Positions 18,713-27,680 of a stretch of DNA of 64,000 bases are shown here, one piece after another (positions within the stretch are counted from its first letter, which is position 1; each line of letters begins with the position of its first letter). The notes below the pieces were generated by a model. That model saw only the letters and a list, made by a program, of their open reading frames with translations, did no database searches and was not told the origin of the DNA. The DNA is from JACVCJ01 sp052437175 (GTDB taxonomy: Bacteria > Bacteroidota > Bacteroidia > CAIKAF01): positions 1 to 64,000 of the forward strand of contig JBQVOK010000004.1 in NCBI GenBank assembly GCA_052437175.1, written 5' to 3'. Made by a program: the position numbers and the translations under genes.

Positions 18713-18741
18713 TAAAGGTAATGTTAGTTTAGTATCACCAA
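18713..18741 (-). promoter_or_regulatory. Promoter of the 731-residue T9SS protein gene
   Basis: On the minus strand, TTG (18741-18739), 18 bases, then TACCTTTA (18720-18713). The ATG follows 24 bases later. Confidence 0.5.
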
Positions 18742-19002
18742 TGTTAAATATGATCTTTTTTTTATTTTGAAAATCAGGTGGTTGTGATTTATTAGTCTGC
18801 CAAATAAGTATACTCATGGCTTTGCCGGACCTTAACTTTCAGGGAGCGGTTTAGTTTGTATAAAATGCCGGGCAGGTGCACAGATAGTTTAAAACAGGCG
18901 CTACCGCCGTTTTTTATGCACAAAGAGCAGAAAGGGAGCCGGATATAGCTTTTTCATAACATGTTAAGCAAAGAGGCTGGTACATCCTTGATGCATTTTT
19001 CG
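18742..19002. other. Non-coding spacer upstream of ileS
   Basis: AT-rich intergenic DNA between divergent genes. No T-box-like leader or coding frame was recognised. A short GGCG/CGCC hairpin with a T-run at about 18897-18915 is not preceded by any gene on its strand. Confidence 0.35.
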
Positions 19003-19010
19003 TATTTTTG
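19003..19010 (+). promoter_or_regulatory. -7 element TATTTTTG of the ileS operon
   Basis: A perfect TAnnTTTG match 23 bases before the GTG start of ileS. No well-spaced -33 TTTG was seen. Confidence 0.4.
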
Positions 19011-19033
19011 CACCTTATTTTTAAAAAGCAGCT

Positions 19034-22000
19034 GTGGAAAATACGAAATATACTGTTTATGATACCTTCGATCTGCCGAAGGTGAACCGCGATGTACTGG
19101 AGTTCTGGGCTGCCAACCGTATTTTTGAGCAGAGCGTGGAAACGCGTCCTGCCGACAAGACCTTTGTCTTTTATGAAGGTCCGCCCAGCGCCAACGGCGT
19201 GCCGGGTATTCACCACGTAATGGCACGCACGGTAAAGGACCTGTTCTGCCGTTACAAAACCCTGAAGGGCTTCCGCGTGGAACGCAAGGCCGGCTGGGAT
19301 ACACACGGGCTTCCGGTAGAACTGGAAGTGGAAAAACGCCTTGGTATCCGTAAAGACGATATCGGCGTAAAGATCAGCATTGAAGAATATAATAATGAAT
19401 GCCGCAAGGCCATTATGAAATATACCGACGTATGGAACGATCTTACCCGCCGTATGGGCTACTGGGTAAATATGAACGATCCGTACATCACCTTTGAGCG
19501 CGACTATATCGAAAGCGTATGGTTCCTGCTGAAGAAATTTTACGATAAAGGCCTGCTGTACAAAGGATACACCATACAGCCCTATAGTCCGGCCGCGGGC
19601 ACCGGCCTCAGCACGCACGAACTGAACCAGCCCGGCGCCTACCGCGACGTAAAGGACCGTACCGCCGTGGTGCAGTTTAAACTGAGCGATAAAGGCAGCC
19701 TGCCTGCCACTGCTGACGTATACGTACTGGCCTGGACCACCACGCCCTGGACCCTGCCTTCGAACACGGCCCTGGCTGTAGGAAAGAACATCGACTATGT
19801 GCTGGCAGAGACTTTCAATGCCTATTCGCACGAACGCATTACCGTACTGCTGGCTAAAGACAGAGTAGGGGCTTATTTTAATGAAAAAGGCCTCGATGCC
19901 GATTTTGATGCCTACAAAGCCGGCGATAAGATCATTCCCTACCGCATACTGCATACCCTGAAAGGTTCGGAACTGGCCGGCCTGCGTTACGAACAGCTGC
20001 TGCCCTTTGCACAGCCTGCCGATGGCGACGCCTTCCGCATCGTTACCGGGGATTTTGTAACCACCACCGATGGTACAGGTATCGTACACATTGCGCCCAG
20101 CTTCGGCTCCGACGACTTTAGAGTGGCTAAGCTCAACGGCATCGGCAGCCTTACCCTGGTAGACAAACGCGGGCGTTTTACACCCGAAGTGCAGGACGGC
20201 GTGTACCTCTACGGCGAAGAATTTGTAAAAGAAGCCTACCTGAACGACGCCGAAAAACAGGCCGAGTTCGAAAAACAGAAAAAGATACTCGAAGCGAACG
20301 GTAAGATACGCGAGCTGAAAGCCTATCTGAGCGTGGACGAACGCATTGTACTGCGCCTCCAGGAAGAAGGTAAGCTCTTTAAAAAAGAGACCTACGAACA
20401 CAGTTACCCGCATTGCTGGCGTACCGATAAACCGGTGCTGTATTACCCGCTCGACAGCTGGTTTATAAAGACCACCGCCTACAAGGACCGCCTCATCGAA
20501 CTGAACAGGACCATAAACTGGAAGCCCGAAAGCACGGGCAGCGGCCGCTTTGGCAACTGGCTGGAGAACCTGGTAGACTGGAACCTGAGCCGTTCGCGCT
20601 ACTGGGGTGTGCCCCTGCCGGTATGGCGCAGCGAAGACGGCGCTGAAAAATGCATCGGCAGCGTAGACGAACTGCGTGCTGAAGTACAGAAAGCCGTAGA
20701 CGCCGGACTGATGGCTACCAACGTGATCGACGAAAATTTTGACCTGCACCGTCCCTACGTGGACGATATCATACTGGTTTCGGACAGCGGCAAACCCATG
20801 CGCCGCGAGACCGACCTGATCGACGTATGGTTCGACAGCGGGGCGATGCCCTACGCCCAGAATCACTATATGGGCGGTGATGTGAAGAACTTCCCGGCCG
20901 ATTTTATCGCCGAAGGCGTAGACCAGACCCGTGGCTGGTTCTTTACCCTGCATGCTATTGCCGTTGGACTTTTCGATTCGGTGGCGTTTAAAAATGTGGT
21001 ATCGAACGGCCTGGTGCTCGACCGTAACGGTAATAAAATGAGCAAGCGCCTGGGCAATGCCGTAGATCCTTTCGAAATGGGGGATAAGTACGGTTTCGAT
21101 GCCGTGCGCTGGTACATGGTAAGCAATGCGGCCCCCTGGGAAAACCTGAAATTCAATCCCGACGGGGTACAGGAAGAGCTGCGTAAGTTCTTCGGCACCC
21201 TGCACAATACCTACAATTTCTTTGCGCTGTATGCCAACGTGGACGGCTTTGCCTACAAAGAGGCCGATGTACAGGAGCGCCCGGAGATCGACCGCTGGAT
21301 ATTGTCGCTGCTGAATACCCTGGTGCAGAAGGTAGAACGTGAGTTCGAAAATTACGAACCCCATACGGCCTGCCGTCTCATCAGCGATTTTGTGAACGAC
21401 GACCTCAGTAACTGGTACGTACGCCTCTGCCGCCGCCGCTTTTGGAAAGGCGAGTACGAAAGCGACAAGATCAGTGCCTTCCAGACCCTGTATACCTGCC
21501 TGGAAACCGTGGCCCGCCTTATGAGCCCGGTAGCGCCGTTCTACAGCGAGCAGCTGTTCCGCGACCTGAACCGTATAAGCGGCCGGAACAAGGCCCTGAG
21601 CGTACACCTGGCCGATTTCCCGGAAGCAGATCCGAAGCTTATCGATGCCGAACTGGAAGAAAAAATGCAGTACGCACAGCGTATATCTTCCCTGGTGCTG
21701 AGCCTGCGGAAAAAGGAAAAGATACGCGTACGCCAGCCCCTGGCCAAAGTAAGCATACCGGTGCTGAACCCGGCCATGAAAGCACTGATACAGCAGGTAG
21801 AAGACCTGGTGCGTGCCGAGGTGAACGTAAAAGAGATCGAATACGTGACCGAAGAGAACAGCCAGATCGTAAAGGTGGCTAAGCCCGACTTTAAGAAACT
21901 GGGCCCGAAATTCGGCAAGGATATGAAAGCCGTAGCCGCTGCCGTGGCCGCCTTCGGACAGGCCGAGATCCGCAGCCTCGAAAGCGAAGGCCGCATTACG

Positions 22001-22396
22001 CTGGACCTGCCGGGCGGAAAGGCCGATCTGGCCCTGGAAGACGTGGAGATACTCACGGAAGATATCCCCGGGCAGCTGGTGGCCGGCGACGGAAAGATAA
22101 CCGTGGCGCTCGATATCACACTTACGGACGAACTCATCCGCGAGGGACTTACGCGCGACCTGGTGAACCGCATCCAAACCCTGCGCAAGGAGGCCGACCT
22201 GGAGCTTACCGACCGCATAGATATCACTATTGAGAAAAACGACGTTATATACGATGCCATACAACCTTTTGCCGCCTACGTGCAGGCCGAGACCCTGGCC
22301 GACCAAATAAACTGGGTGCCCGCACTGGACGAAAGTCAGCCGGAAGTTGTATTGACAGAGGGTGTTGCCGTAAAAGTATTAATCAACAAAAAATAA
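19034..22396 (+). CDS. ileS: Isoleucyl-tRNA synthetase, type 2, with swapped HIGH motif
   Basis: A 1120-residue class I aminoacyl-tRNA synthetase that charges tRNA-Ile. The GTG start gives the usual N-terminus (MENTKYTVYDTFDLPKV). The signature motif after GPPSANG reads GIHH (Gly58-His61) where HIGH is expected, so positions 1 and 3 are exchanged. KMSKR is at 668-672. The editing domain has TTTPWTLPSNTALAVG and GTGIVHIAPSFGSDDF. The long C-terminus shows no CxxC zinc pairs and ends in the beta-rich extension of type 2 (eukaryote-like) enzymes. Type 2 enzymes are known for low mupirocin sensitivity, and GXHH forms have been described as hyper-resistant. The dksA-like gene and lspA follow on the same strand without a terminator, forming a likely operon. 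Confidence 0.97.
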   Translation: MENTKYTVYDTFDLPKVNRDVLEFWAANRIFEQSVETRPADKTFVFYEGPPSANGVPGIHHVMARTVKDLFCRYKTLKGFRVERKAGWDTHGLPVELEVEKRLGIRKDDIGVKISIEEYNNECRKAIMKYTDVWNDLTRRMGYWVNMNDPYITFERDYIESVWFLLKKFYDKGLLYKGYTIQPYSPAAGTGLSTHELNQPGAYRDVKDRTAVVQFKLSDKGSLPATADVYVLAWTTTPWTLPSNTALAVGKNIDYVLAETFNAYSHERITVLLAKDRVGAYFNEKGLDADFDAYKAGDKIIPYRILHTLKGSELAGLRYEQLLPFAQPADGDAFRIVTGDFVTTTDGTGIVHIAPSFGSDDFRVAKLNGIGSLTLVDKRGRFTPEVQDGVYLYGEEFVKEAYLNDAEKQAEFEKQKKILEANGKIRELKAYLSVDERIVLRLQEEGKLFKKETYEHSYPHCWRTDKPVLYYPLDSWFIKTTAYKDRLIELNRTINWKPESTGSGRFGNWLENLVDWNLSRSRYWGVPLPVWRSEDGAEKCIGSVDELRAEVQKAVDAGLMATNVIDENFDLHRPYVDDIILVSDSGKPMRRETDLIDVWFDSGAMPYAQNHYMGGDVKNFPADFIAEGVDQTRGWFFTLHAIAVGLFDSVAFKNVVSNGLVLDRNGNKMSKRLGNAVDPFEMGDKYGFDAVRWYMVSNAAPWENLKFNPDGVQEELRKFFGTLHNTYNFFALYANVDGFAYKEADVQERPEIDRWILSLLNTLVQKVEREFENYEPHTACRLISDFVNDDLSNWYVRLCRRRFWKGEYESDKISAFQTLYTCLETVARLMSPVAPFYSEQLFRDLNRISGRNKALSVHLADFPEADPKLIDAELEEKMQYAQRISSLVLSLRKKEKIRVRQPLAKVSIPVLNPAMKALIQQVEDLVRAEVNVKEIEYVTEENSQIVKVAKPDFKKLGPKFGKDMKAVAAAVAAFGQAEIRSLESEGRITLDLPGGKADLALEDVEILTEDIPGQLVAGDGKITVALDITLTDELIREGLTRDLVNRIQTLRKEADLELTDRIDITIEKNDVIYDAIQPFAAYVQAETLADQINWVPALDESQPEVVLTEGVAVKVLINKK

Positions 22397-22473
22397 GCTT
22401 TTATGAACATTTATGTAACTCCATCTCTTATAACACGTACTATGTACACAATTATTCAACAATAATATATACC

Positions 22474-22854
22474 ATGGCAGAAAAGTTGAGATATACCGAT
22501 GAAGAACTGGAAGAGTTCAAGAGCCTGATCGAGAAAAAGCTTGAAAAAGCAAGTAAAGAGCTTGATTTATTGCAGAATACATTCAATTATAAGGATAGTA
22601 ATTCTACGGATGATACGTCGCCTACCTTTAAACTGGTGGAAGACGGCAGCGAAATTATGACCCGCGAAGAGATCGGGCAGCTGGCCGTTCGTCAGAAAAA
22701 ATTCATTCAGAACCTTGAAGCCGCGCTTACGCGTATCCAGAATAAAACATACGGTATCTGCCGCGAAACCGGCAAACTGATCCAGAAAGAACGCCTGCTG
22801 GCTGTTCCGCATGCCACACTGAGCATGGAAGCCAAGCTGAAACAAAATAAATAA
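22474..22854 (+). CDS. DksA/TraR-family protein lacking zinc ligands
   Basis: A 126-residue protein. The N-terminal half is a long helical hairpin (LEEFKSLIEKKLEKASKELDLLQN), and the C-terminal block YGICRETGKLIQKERLLAVPHATLS corresponds to the DksA zinc finger. Only one of the four zinc Cys remains; the other ligand positions hold Thr, Pro and His or other residues. This is normal in Bacteroidota relatives. DksA proteins bind in the secondary channel of RNA polymerase and tune rRNA and stress transcription with ppGpp. It sits between ileS (77 bases) and lspA (9 bases), and this order supports co-transcription. Confidence 0.9.
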   Translation: MAEKLRYTDEELEEFKSLIEKKLEKASKELDLLQNTFNYKDSNSTDDTSPTFKLVEDGSEIMTREEIGQLAVRQKKFIQNLEAALTRIQNKTYGICRETGKLIQKERLLAVPHATLSMEAKLKQNK

Positions 22855-22863
22855 AGAACGGCG

Positions 22864-23568
22864 TTGAAGAATTTCTGGCAAATTATGCGTGTACCCGTAC
22901 TCATTTTTACGGGGGTGCTGGTCGTGGACCAGATCATAAAGATATGGATCAAGACCACCTTTCATTACGGCGAAACCCGTAAGGTGCTGGGTGATTTCCT
23001 GCAGCTGCATTTTATCGAGAACAACGGTATGGCCTTTGGCATGGAGCTGGGGGGCGACGGCGGTAAGATCGTACTGTCTCTCTTCCGCATATTTGCGGTG
23101 GCGGGCCTGGGCTACCTGCTGTACGGCTGGGCAAAGAAAAAAGCCTCAAAGCACCTGATCGTGGCTATGTCGCTGATCGTGGCCGGAGCCGCCGGTAATA
23201 TCATCGACAGTATGGTGTATGGCCGTGTGTTTTCGAGTACCTGCGGTAACCCGCGTCATATAGAGAACTGCCGCGAAGTGGCCGTGTTCATGCCCGAAGA
23301 AGGAGGCTATGCACCCGTATTCAAGGGCGAAGTGGTAGACATGTTCTATTCCGAGATCATTAATATAAAGAAAGAGGATGCTCCTTCCTGGATGCCTGAT
23401 TTCCTCTTCAGCGACGGGGACCGCTTCATCTTCTTCAGGCCGGTATTTAATTTTGCCGACGCCTCCATTTCCATAGGGGTCTTCCTGATCCTGATCTTCT
23501 ACCGGAAGATATTCAATGATCCTGTAATGCAGGACTCCTCCAAAAAACAAAAAACTGCAGAAGCATAA
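22864..23568 (+). CDS. lspA: Lipoprotein signal peptidase (signal peptidase II)
   Basis: A 234-residue inner-membrane aspartic protease that removes signal peptides from diacylglyceryl-prolipoproteins. Catalytic residues are Asp115 in AGNIIDSMVYGRV and Asp199 in FNFADASI (numbered from the TTG start). It has four membrane helices. The loop between the two Asp residues is enlarged by ~60 residues, with a periplasmic insert containing CGNPRHIENC, a feature of Bacteroidota LspA. The start is uncertain: TTG at 22864 gives the expected N-terminal length, while ATG at 22885 would shorten it by 7 residues. It is the last gene of the ileS run, and a terminator follows. DUF4382 and other lipoproteins here depend on such an enzyme. 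Confidence 0.95.
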   Translation: MKNFWQIMRVPVLIFTGVLVVDQIIKIWIKTTFHYGETRKVLGDFLQLHFIENNGMAFGMELGGDGGKIVLSLFRIFAVAGLGYLLYGWAKKKASKHLIVAMSLIVAGAAGNIIDSMVYGRVFSSTCGNPRHIENCREVAVFMPEEGGYAPVFKGEVVDMFYSEIINIKKEDAPSWMPDFLFSDGDRFIFFRPVFNFADASISIGVFLILIFYRKIFNDPVMQDSSKKQKTAEA

Positions 23569-23575
23569 AGTTACG

Positions 23576-23601
23576 AAAGCCGGGTATAGCCCGGCTTTTT
23601 T
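23576..23601 (+). terminator. Terminator of the ileS-lspA operon
   Basis: GCCGGG pairs with CCCGGC around a 5-base loop and is followed by six Ts, 8 bases past the lspA stop. Confidence 0.9.
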
Positions 23602-23703
23602 GTTCCGGTTTACGGATATTAGACGCAATTTATTCGATATTCGGTCAGTTTGGTACGGTTTTTGACTTTGATATGGCGGGATGAATATAGATTTGGGTTA
23701 AAC

Positions 23704-24105
23704 ATGAAGTACGCACTTATTATTTTACTGGGGGTAATGGGGGGCACCGTACAATTAAAGGCACAGCGTTTAATGAACGAGAGCCGCAGTACCACAGGCT
23801 ATATAGAGAACGACGGCCGTGTAATGAACAGCAGTCGCAGTACCGTTGGTTATTTCGACGGTGGGCGTATTATGAACAGCAGCCGCAGCACACTCGGATA
23901 TTTCGAGGGCGACCGCTTTCTGAACAGCAGCCGCCGTACACTCGGTTATTTTGAGTCCGGCCGCGTGTTGAACAGCAACCGCAGCACGATCGGGTATATC
24001 GAGAACGGCCGCGTTATGAACAGCAGCCGCAGTACCATCGGGTACTACGAAAACATCAATTCGCCCAATGTAGCTGCCTGGTTCTTTTTCTTTGATTTTC
24101 AGTAA
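23704..24105 (+). CDS. Small secreted protein made of six 16-residue repeats
   Basis: A 133-residue protein. The ATG at 23704 gives a clean signal peptide (MKYALIILLGVMGGTVQLKA). Residues 22-117 are six tandem copies of a 16-17 residue unit, roughly R-V-M-N-S-S-R-S-T-x-G-Y-F/I-E-x-G. The protein ends in an aromatic tail (NVAAWFFFFDFQ). Each unit would form a beta-hairpin, and the rhythm recalls small beta-flower or WG-like repeat proteins of Bacteroidota, but I cannot assign a family with certainty. There is no catalytic motif. It is a single gene with a terminator behind it. The repeat DNA is conserved but not identical between units. Confidence 0.8.
   Translation: MKYALIILLGVMGGTVQLKAQRLMNESRSTTGYIENDGRVMNSSRSTVGYFDGGRIMNSSRSTLGYFEGDRFLNSSRRTLGYFESGRVLNSNRSTIGYIENGRVMNSSRSTIGYYENINSPNVAAWFFFFDFQ
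23767..24054 (+). repeat. Six tandem ~48-bp coding repeats
   Basis: Codons 22-117 of the small secreted protein repeat with a period of 48 bp (51 bp for the first copy). The core AACAGCAGCCGCAGTAC recurs with a few changes in each unit. Confidence 0.85.
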
Positions 24106-24129
24106 ACTTTTTTTCTCATACACAATCTG

Positions 24130-24164
24130 AATGCGCCGGAACACCCTGGCGCATTCCTTTTTTC
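24130..24164 (+). terminator. Terminator after the repeat-protein gene
   Basis: AATGCGCC pairs with GGCGCATT around a 10-base loop, then CC and a run of Ts. Confidence 0.8.
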
Positions 24165-24229
24165 AGGCCCTTTTTCGTCTGTCTGCTGAACTTTTAATGG
24201 TCGAAAAATCCATTTTTTTTCGTTTTCCG

Positions 24230-24261
24230 TTTGATATTCCTTGTTTTGTTTCTTACATTTG
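24230..24261 (+). promoter_or_regulatory. Consensus promoter of the secreted-protein pair
   Basis: TTTG (24230-24233), 20 bases, then TACATTTG (24254-24261): a full match to the Bacteroidota housekeeping promoter. The predicted leader before the ATG at 24365 is about 100 bases, longer than for most genes here. Confidence 0.6.
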
Positions 24262-24364
24262 TTAATAAATCTTAAAACGCTGATTTTGTGAAAGGCATAA
24301 AATGGACGTAAAGCAGGATTCATATTGGCCTACAGTAAACAGCGAAAAAGTGAAATAAAAAACC

Positions 24365-24760
24365 ATGAGAAAAAGTGTATTCATTGTATTACTGGCTGTT
24401 TGCGGGGGATTGCAGGTAGCATTTGCCCAGCAGGCGGTTCCGAAAGCCGGTATGACGATATCTTCCGTTGATTATTCGGGGCAGGAGCAGGGGGCTTACA
24501 TGACCCTGGAGCATTTCAGCTCCGACCCGGTGATACTCAAGTCATACAAGGCCCAGGTAATGGAAATTCCGGGTGTTGTAAATTTCGATCCCGTACTTAC
24601 CGCAGGAACAACGTCGGGCCATGCCTACCTTTATTTTAAAGTAACTTCCAAAGCCGGCTTCCAGGAATTGCTGCGTAAGTTCTTCTGTGCTCTGGAGATA
24701 CAGGATGTTAAAATAAACCAGCAGCATTTCAGCAGCTGCGGGCAAATTACAGTGGAATAA
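24365..24760 (+). CDS. Small secreted protein of unknown function
   Basis: A 131-residue protein with a signal peptide (MRKSVFIVLLAVCGGLQVAFA, cut before QQ). The mature part is a small alpha/beta domain: VVNFDPVLTAGTTSGHAYLYFKV, a helix KAGFQELLRKFFCAL, then a strand IQDVKINQQHF, ending in CGQITVE. Two Cys (in FFCAL and SSCGQ) may form a disulphide. The strand-helix-strand pattern resembles a small ferredoxin-like domain, but no family is recognised. The large SprB-repeat gene starts 3 bases after its stop, so the two are surely co-transcribed and may act together at the surface. Confidence 0.75.
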   Translation: MRKSVFIVLLAVCGGLQVAFAQQAVPKAGMTISSVDYSGQEQGAYMTLEHFSSDPVILKSYKAQVMEIPGVVNFDPVLTAGTTSGHAYLYFKVTSKAGFQELLRKFFCALEIQDVKINQQHFSSCGQITVE

Positions 24761-24763
24761 CGT

Positions 24764-27652
24764 ATGAAATGCCTGTTAAGATATGCCTGGCTGACGGTCT
24801 TCTGCCTGCTGGCAGGAAATACGCTTTTCGCCCAGTTATCGGGCCCGGGTGCCAGCTCGGTAAGTGCTACCAATTATACGAACGGTATGCCACCGGACCC
24901 CATTTATATTTTCTGTGACCCGGATTATTTTAACAACCCGGTGCCGGCCACACTTACGGCCACGCCTCCGGGCGGTGTACCGGGCTGGAAGTTCGAATGG
25001 TTCAGCTATAACCCGGTGAGCAACTCCTGGGTAGCTATGTCTACAGACCAGAACGTACCTTCTTCCACACGTACCAACCTGGCTTCGGGTGGCTACCGCG
25101 TGGTGATCACCGACGGCAATAACGTGGTACAGGGCTGTTTCCGGGCCTGGGTATGGCATAAACAGACCATTCTGAATATCATCGATTCCCTGCCGCCGTC
25201 CTGCGACACGACCATTATTCCGGGGGTGTACAGCTCCAGCAGCAGTTTTACCTATTATAACCCGCCGCCCGATCCCTTTATTATCGATGCCAATACCGAA
25301 ATTACCGTGTGCTTCAACGCGGTGCATACCTATGTATCCGACCTGGCCTTTTATATGGTAGGGCCGGGCGGAGGTACCGTACTGCTGTCGCCGAATCCCG
25401 GGGCCAACGGCCAGGGTGCTATCTGTAACAGCGGCGATAACGTAAATAACCTCTGTTTTTCCACAGAATCGGTCGCCAACCTGAACGTGTGTGCCAATGC
25501 GCCCTCCGGACTGGGGGGGACCTATGGGACCTACGGACCGGGCAATACGCCCATTAACTGGACGCCGGTATACGGTAACGATGCCACACAGGGCGGATGG
25601 CAGGTACAGATCTACGACTGTATCGGTGCCGATGTGGGGGCGCTTACCAATGCCACCATTACCTTTACCGGTATGGCATCCTGCGGCCCTTCTACGGTAA
25701 CCTATAACTCGGGTAATATCAACTCGGCCATTAACGATAACTCCTGCTCGGCGCAAACGGCCTCCATCTATGCGGTTCCGCCGCCGCCGCCGACCGTGGC
25801 CCAGACGCTTACCTATCCCACTACGCTCACCTGGACCTCCAATCCGCCGATACCGGGCTTTCCGCCCCAGGGCCCAACATTGCCGCTGCTGATCGACTCG
25901 GTTCCGCATGTGGATACCTGGTTCTACCTGACGGCATCCAATGCACTGGGTTGTATTAATGTAGACTCTGTGCTCTTCCATTATTCACCACCCGATACGC
26001 CGGTAGTAGCGCCGCCCCCGGTTTTCTGTCTCAAAGGCCCGGGCGATACGCTCAGCGTTGATATTACAGGCGGTATCTGGTCGGGTGTGGGCATTACCGA
26101 TACGATCACGGGTTTCTTCGATCCTACCGTGGCCGGCTCGGGCATTCACCAGATCATTTACACAGCTCCGCAACCCTGCGGCGGCCGCGATACGGTTTAC
26201 GTTACCGTAAGCGATACCATCACTTTTGATACCACCATTACCGATGTTTCCTGCTATGGCTTTAACGACGGATCCATTTCCGTTACCATCCTTACGGGCG
26301 AACAGCCGGTAACAGGACTTTGGGCTACCAATCCTCCGCAGGCCGGTCTGGGTATCTATAACCTGGCTCCCGGGTACTACACGCTTGTGCTACAGGACGG
26401 CTACGGTTGTACCGATACTTCGGTGCATGTGGTAAGCAGCCCCGCAGCCCTGCAGTTTACCAAGGATTCTACCGACATAAACTGTATCGGTGGCACCAAC
26501 GGAGAGGCCGGGGTAACGGTAAGCGGTGGTACAGGCCCCTACAACTATGCATGGGACAGTAACCCGGTGCAGTACGGAGCGGTAGCCAGCGGTCTGCCAC
26601 AGGGCACTTATACGGTGATCATCCGCGACGACAACGGCTGCCTGGATACGGCAGTGTTTAACCTGGTTACGTTAACCGTTCCACCCAATATCAGCGGCGT
26701 GGTAACCGACGAATCCTGCACCGACCTGTACGATGGTTCCATCGACCTGGCCGTGGCTGGGGGTACGGGACCATTCACCTACCTGTGGAGCAACAGCGCC
26801 GTAACGGAAGATATTTCCGGCATCAACAAAGGCAATTACAGCGTACAGGTTACAGACCGTTACGGTTGTCCGTACCCGGCCAGTTTTACGGTAGGAGCGG
26901 GCAGTGCCATCGACTTTACCTACCAGGTTTCCAATGTACTCTGCAACGGCGATGCCAGCGGTATCATTTACGTGAACCCGCTTACGGGAACACCTCCCTA
27001 TACGTACTTTGTAAACAATGTGCCGCGTGGTAATTCAGGTGCGCTCGGCCATCTGCAGGCGGGTAACTATGTAATACAGATCGAAGACAGCCGCGGCTGC
27101 GACAGTTCCTTTGCCACCGTGGTCACCGAACCGTCTGCACTCTATGCCGATTCGGTACAGCAGGAAATACAGCTGGGCGATATTACCTACCTGCAGCCCA
27201 CCTATGGCGGTGGTACCGGTAACCTGCAGCTGCAGTGGGTACCCGCTTACAACCTGAACTGTAGCAACTGTGCCGTACCTATGGCCTGGCCCGAACGTAC
27301 CACCCTGTACGAAATGCAGATCATTGACGAGAACGGCTGCGAAATAAGCGCCTATAACCGCGTGATCGTAAACCACGACGGGCCCTTCATCCCGAATACA
27401 TTCACACCGAATGCCGACGAACTGAACGACCTCTGGAAAGTGGTGGATTACGGCGTACAGACCTTCGAACTTAACATCTTTAACCGCTGGGGCGAACGTA
27501 TGTTCCATTCCACCGACCTGTACGAAGGCTGGAACGGAAAACTGCCTTCGGGCAAACTCCTGGAATCAGGTGTGTACGTTTATAAAGTAGATATTTTGTA
27601 TATTAACGGTGACGAAAAAACAGTATACGGACACGTTACCTTATTGAGATAG
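24764..27652 (+). CDS. Secreted SprB-repeat protein with P-domain and T9SS type B sorting domain
   Basis: A 962-residue protein. The signal peptide is MKCLLRYAWLTVFCLLAGNTLFA. Residues ~125-310 look like a proprotein-convertase P-domain (SDLAFYMVGPGGGTVLLS, GGWQVQIYDC, GALTNATITFTG). After proline-rich Ig-like segments come about four SprB-type repeats at ~490-800 (patterns such as DVSCYGFNDGSISVT, GGTGPYNYAWD, GLPQGTYTVIIRDDNGC). The last ~90 residues are the gliding-motility-associated/type B sorting domain (FIPNTFTPNADELNDLWKV, FNRWGERMF, GVYVYKVDI). SprB repeats occur in the mobile adhesin of gliding Bacteroidota, so an adhesive surface role is likely. It forms an operon with the 131-residue secreted protein just upstream. 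Confidence 0.9.
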   Translation: MKCLLRYAWLTVFCLLAGNTLFAQLSGPGASSVSATNYTNGMPPDPIYIFCDPDYFNNPVPATLTATPPGGVPGWKFEWFSYNPVSNSWVAMSTDQNVPSSTRTNLASGGYRVVITDGNNVVQGCFRAWVWHKQTILNIIDSLPPSCDTTIIPGVYSSSSSFTYYNPPPDPFIIDANTEITVCFNAVHTYVSDLAFYMVGPGGGTVLLSPNPGANGQGAICNSGDNVNNLCFSTESVANLNVCANAPSGLGGTYGTYGPGNTPINWTPVYGNDATQGGWQVQIYDCIGADVGALTNATITFTGMASCGPSTVTYNSGNINSAINDNSCSAQTASIYAVPPPPPTVAQTLTYPTTLTWTSNPPIPGFPPQGPTLPLLIDSVPHVDTWFYLTASNALGCINVDSVLFHYSPPDTPVVAPPPVFCLKGPGDTLSVDITGGIWSGVGITDTITGFFDPTVAGSGIHQIIYTAPQPCGGRDTVYVTVSDTITFDTTITDVSCYGFNDGSISVTILTGEQPVTGLWATNPPQAGLGIYNLAPGYYTLVLQDGYGCTDTSVHVVSSPAALQFTKDSTDINCIGGTNGEAGVTVSGGTGPYNYAWDSNPVQYGAVASGLPQGTYTVIIRDDNGCLDTAVFNLVTLTVPPNISGVVTDESCTDLYDGSIDLAVAGGTGPFTYLWSNSAVTEDISGINKGNYSVQVTDRYGCPYPASFTVGAGSAIDFTYQVSNVLCNGDASGIIYVNPLTGTPPYTYFVNNVPRGNSGALGHLQAGNYVIQIEDSRGCDSSFATVVTEPSALYADSVQQEIQLGDITYLQPTYGGGTGNLQLQWVPAYNLNCSNCAVPMAWPERTTLYEMQIIDENGCEISAYNRVIVNHDGPFIPNTFTPNADELNDLWKVVDYGVQTFELNIFNRWGERMFHSTDLYEGWNGKLPSGKLLESGVYVYKVDILYINGDEKTVYGHVTLLR

Positions 27653-27680
27653 CAGTAACCTATTGCTAATCACATCATCG

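Noticed and set aside
18897..18915. A GGCG/CGCC hairpin with a T-run
   Set aside because: There is no gene upstream on that strand for it to terminate, and the stem is short.
18914..22306. An open frame of 1130 codons on the minus strand across ileS
   Set aside because: It lies fully antisense to a clear IleRS with all its motifs. Its predicted product is rich in His, Tyr, Gly and Gln and has no family resemblance, as expected from codon bias of the real gene.
23767..24054. Possible CRISPR array from the regular 48-bp spacing
   Set aside because: The repeats are in frame inside a gene with a signal peptide, there are no unique spacers between them, and the units differ by codon changes.
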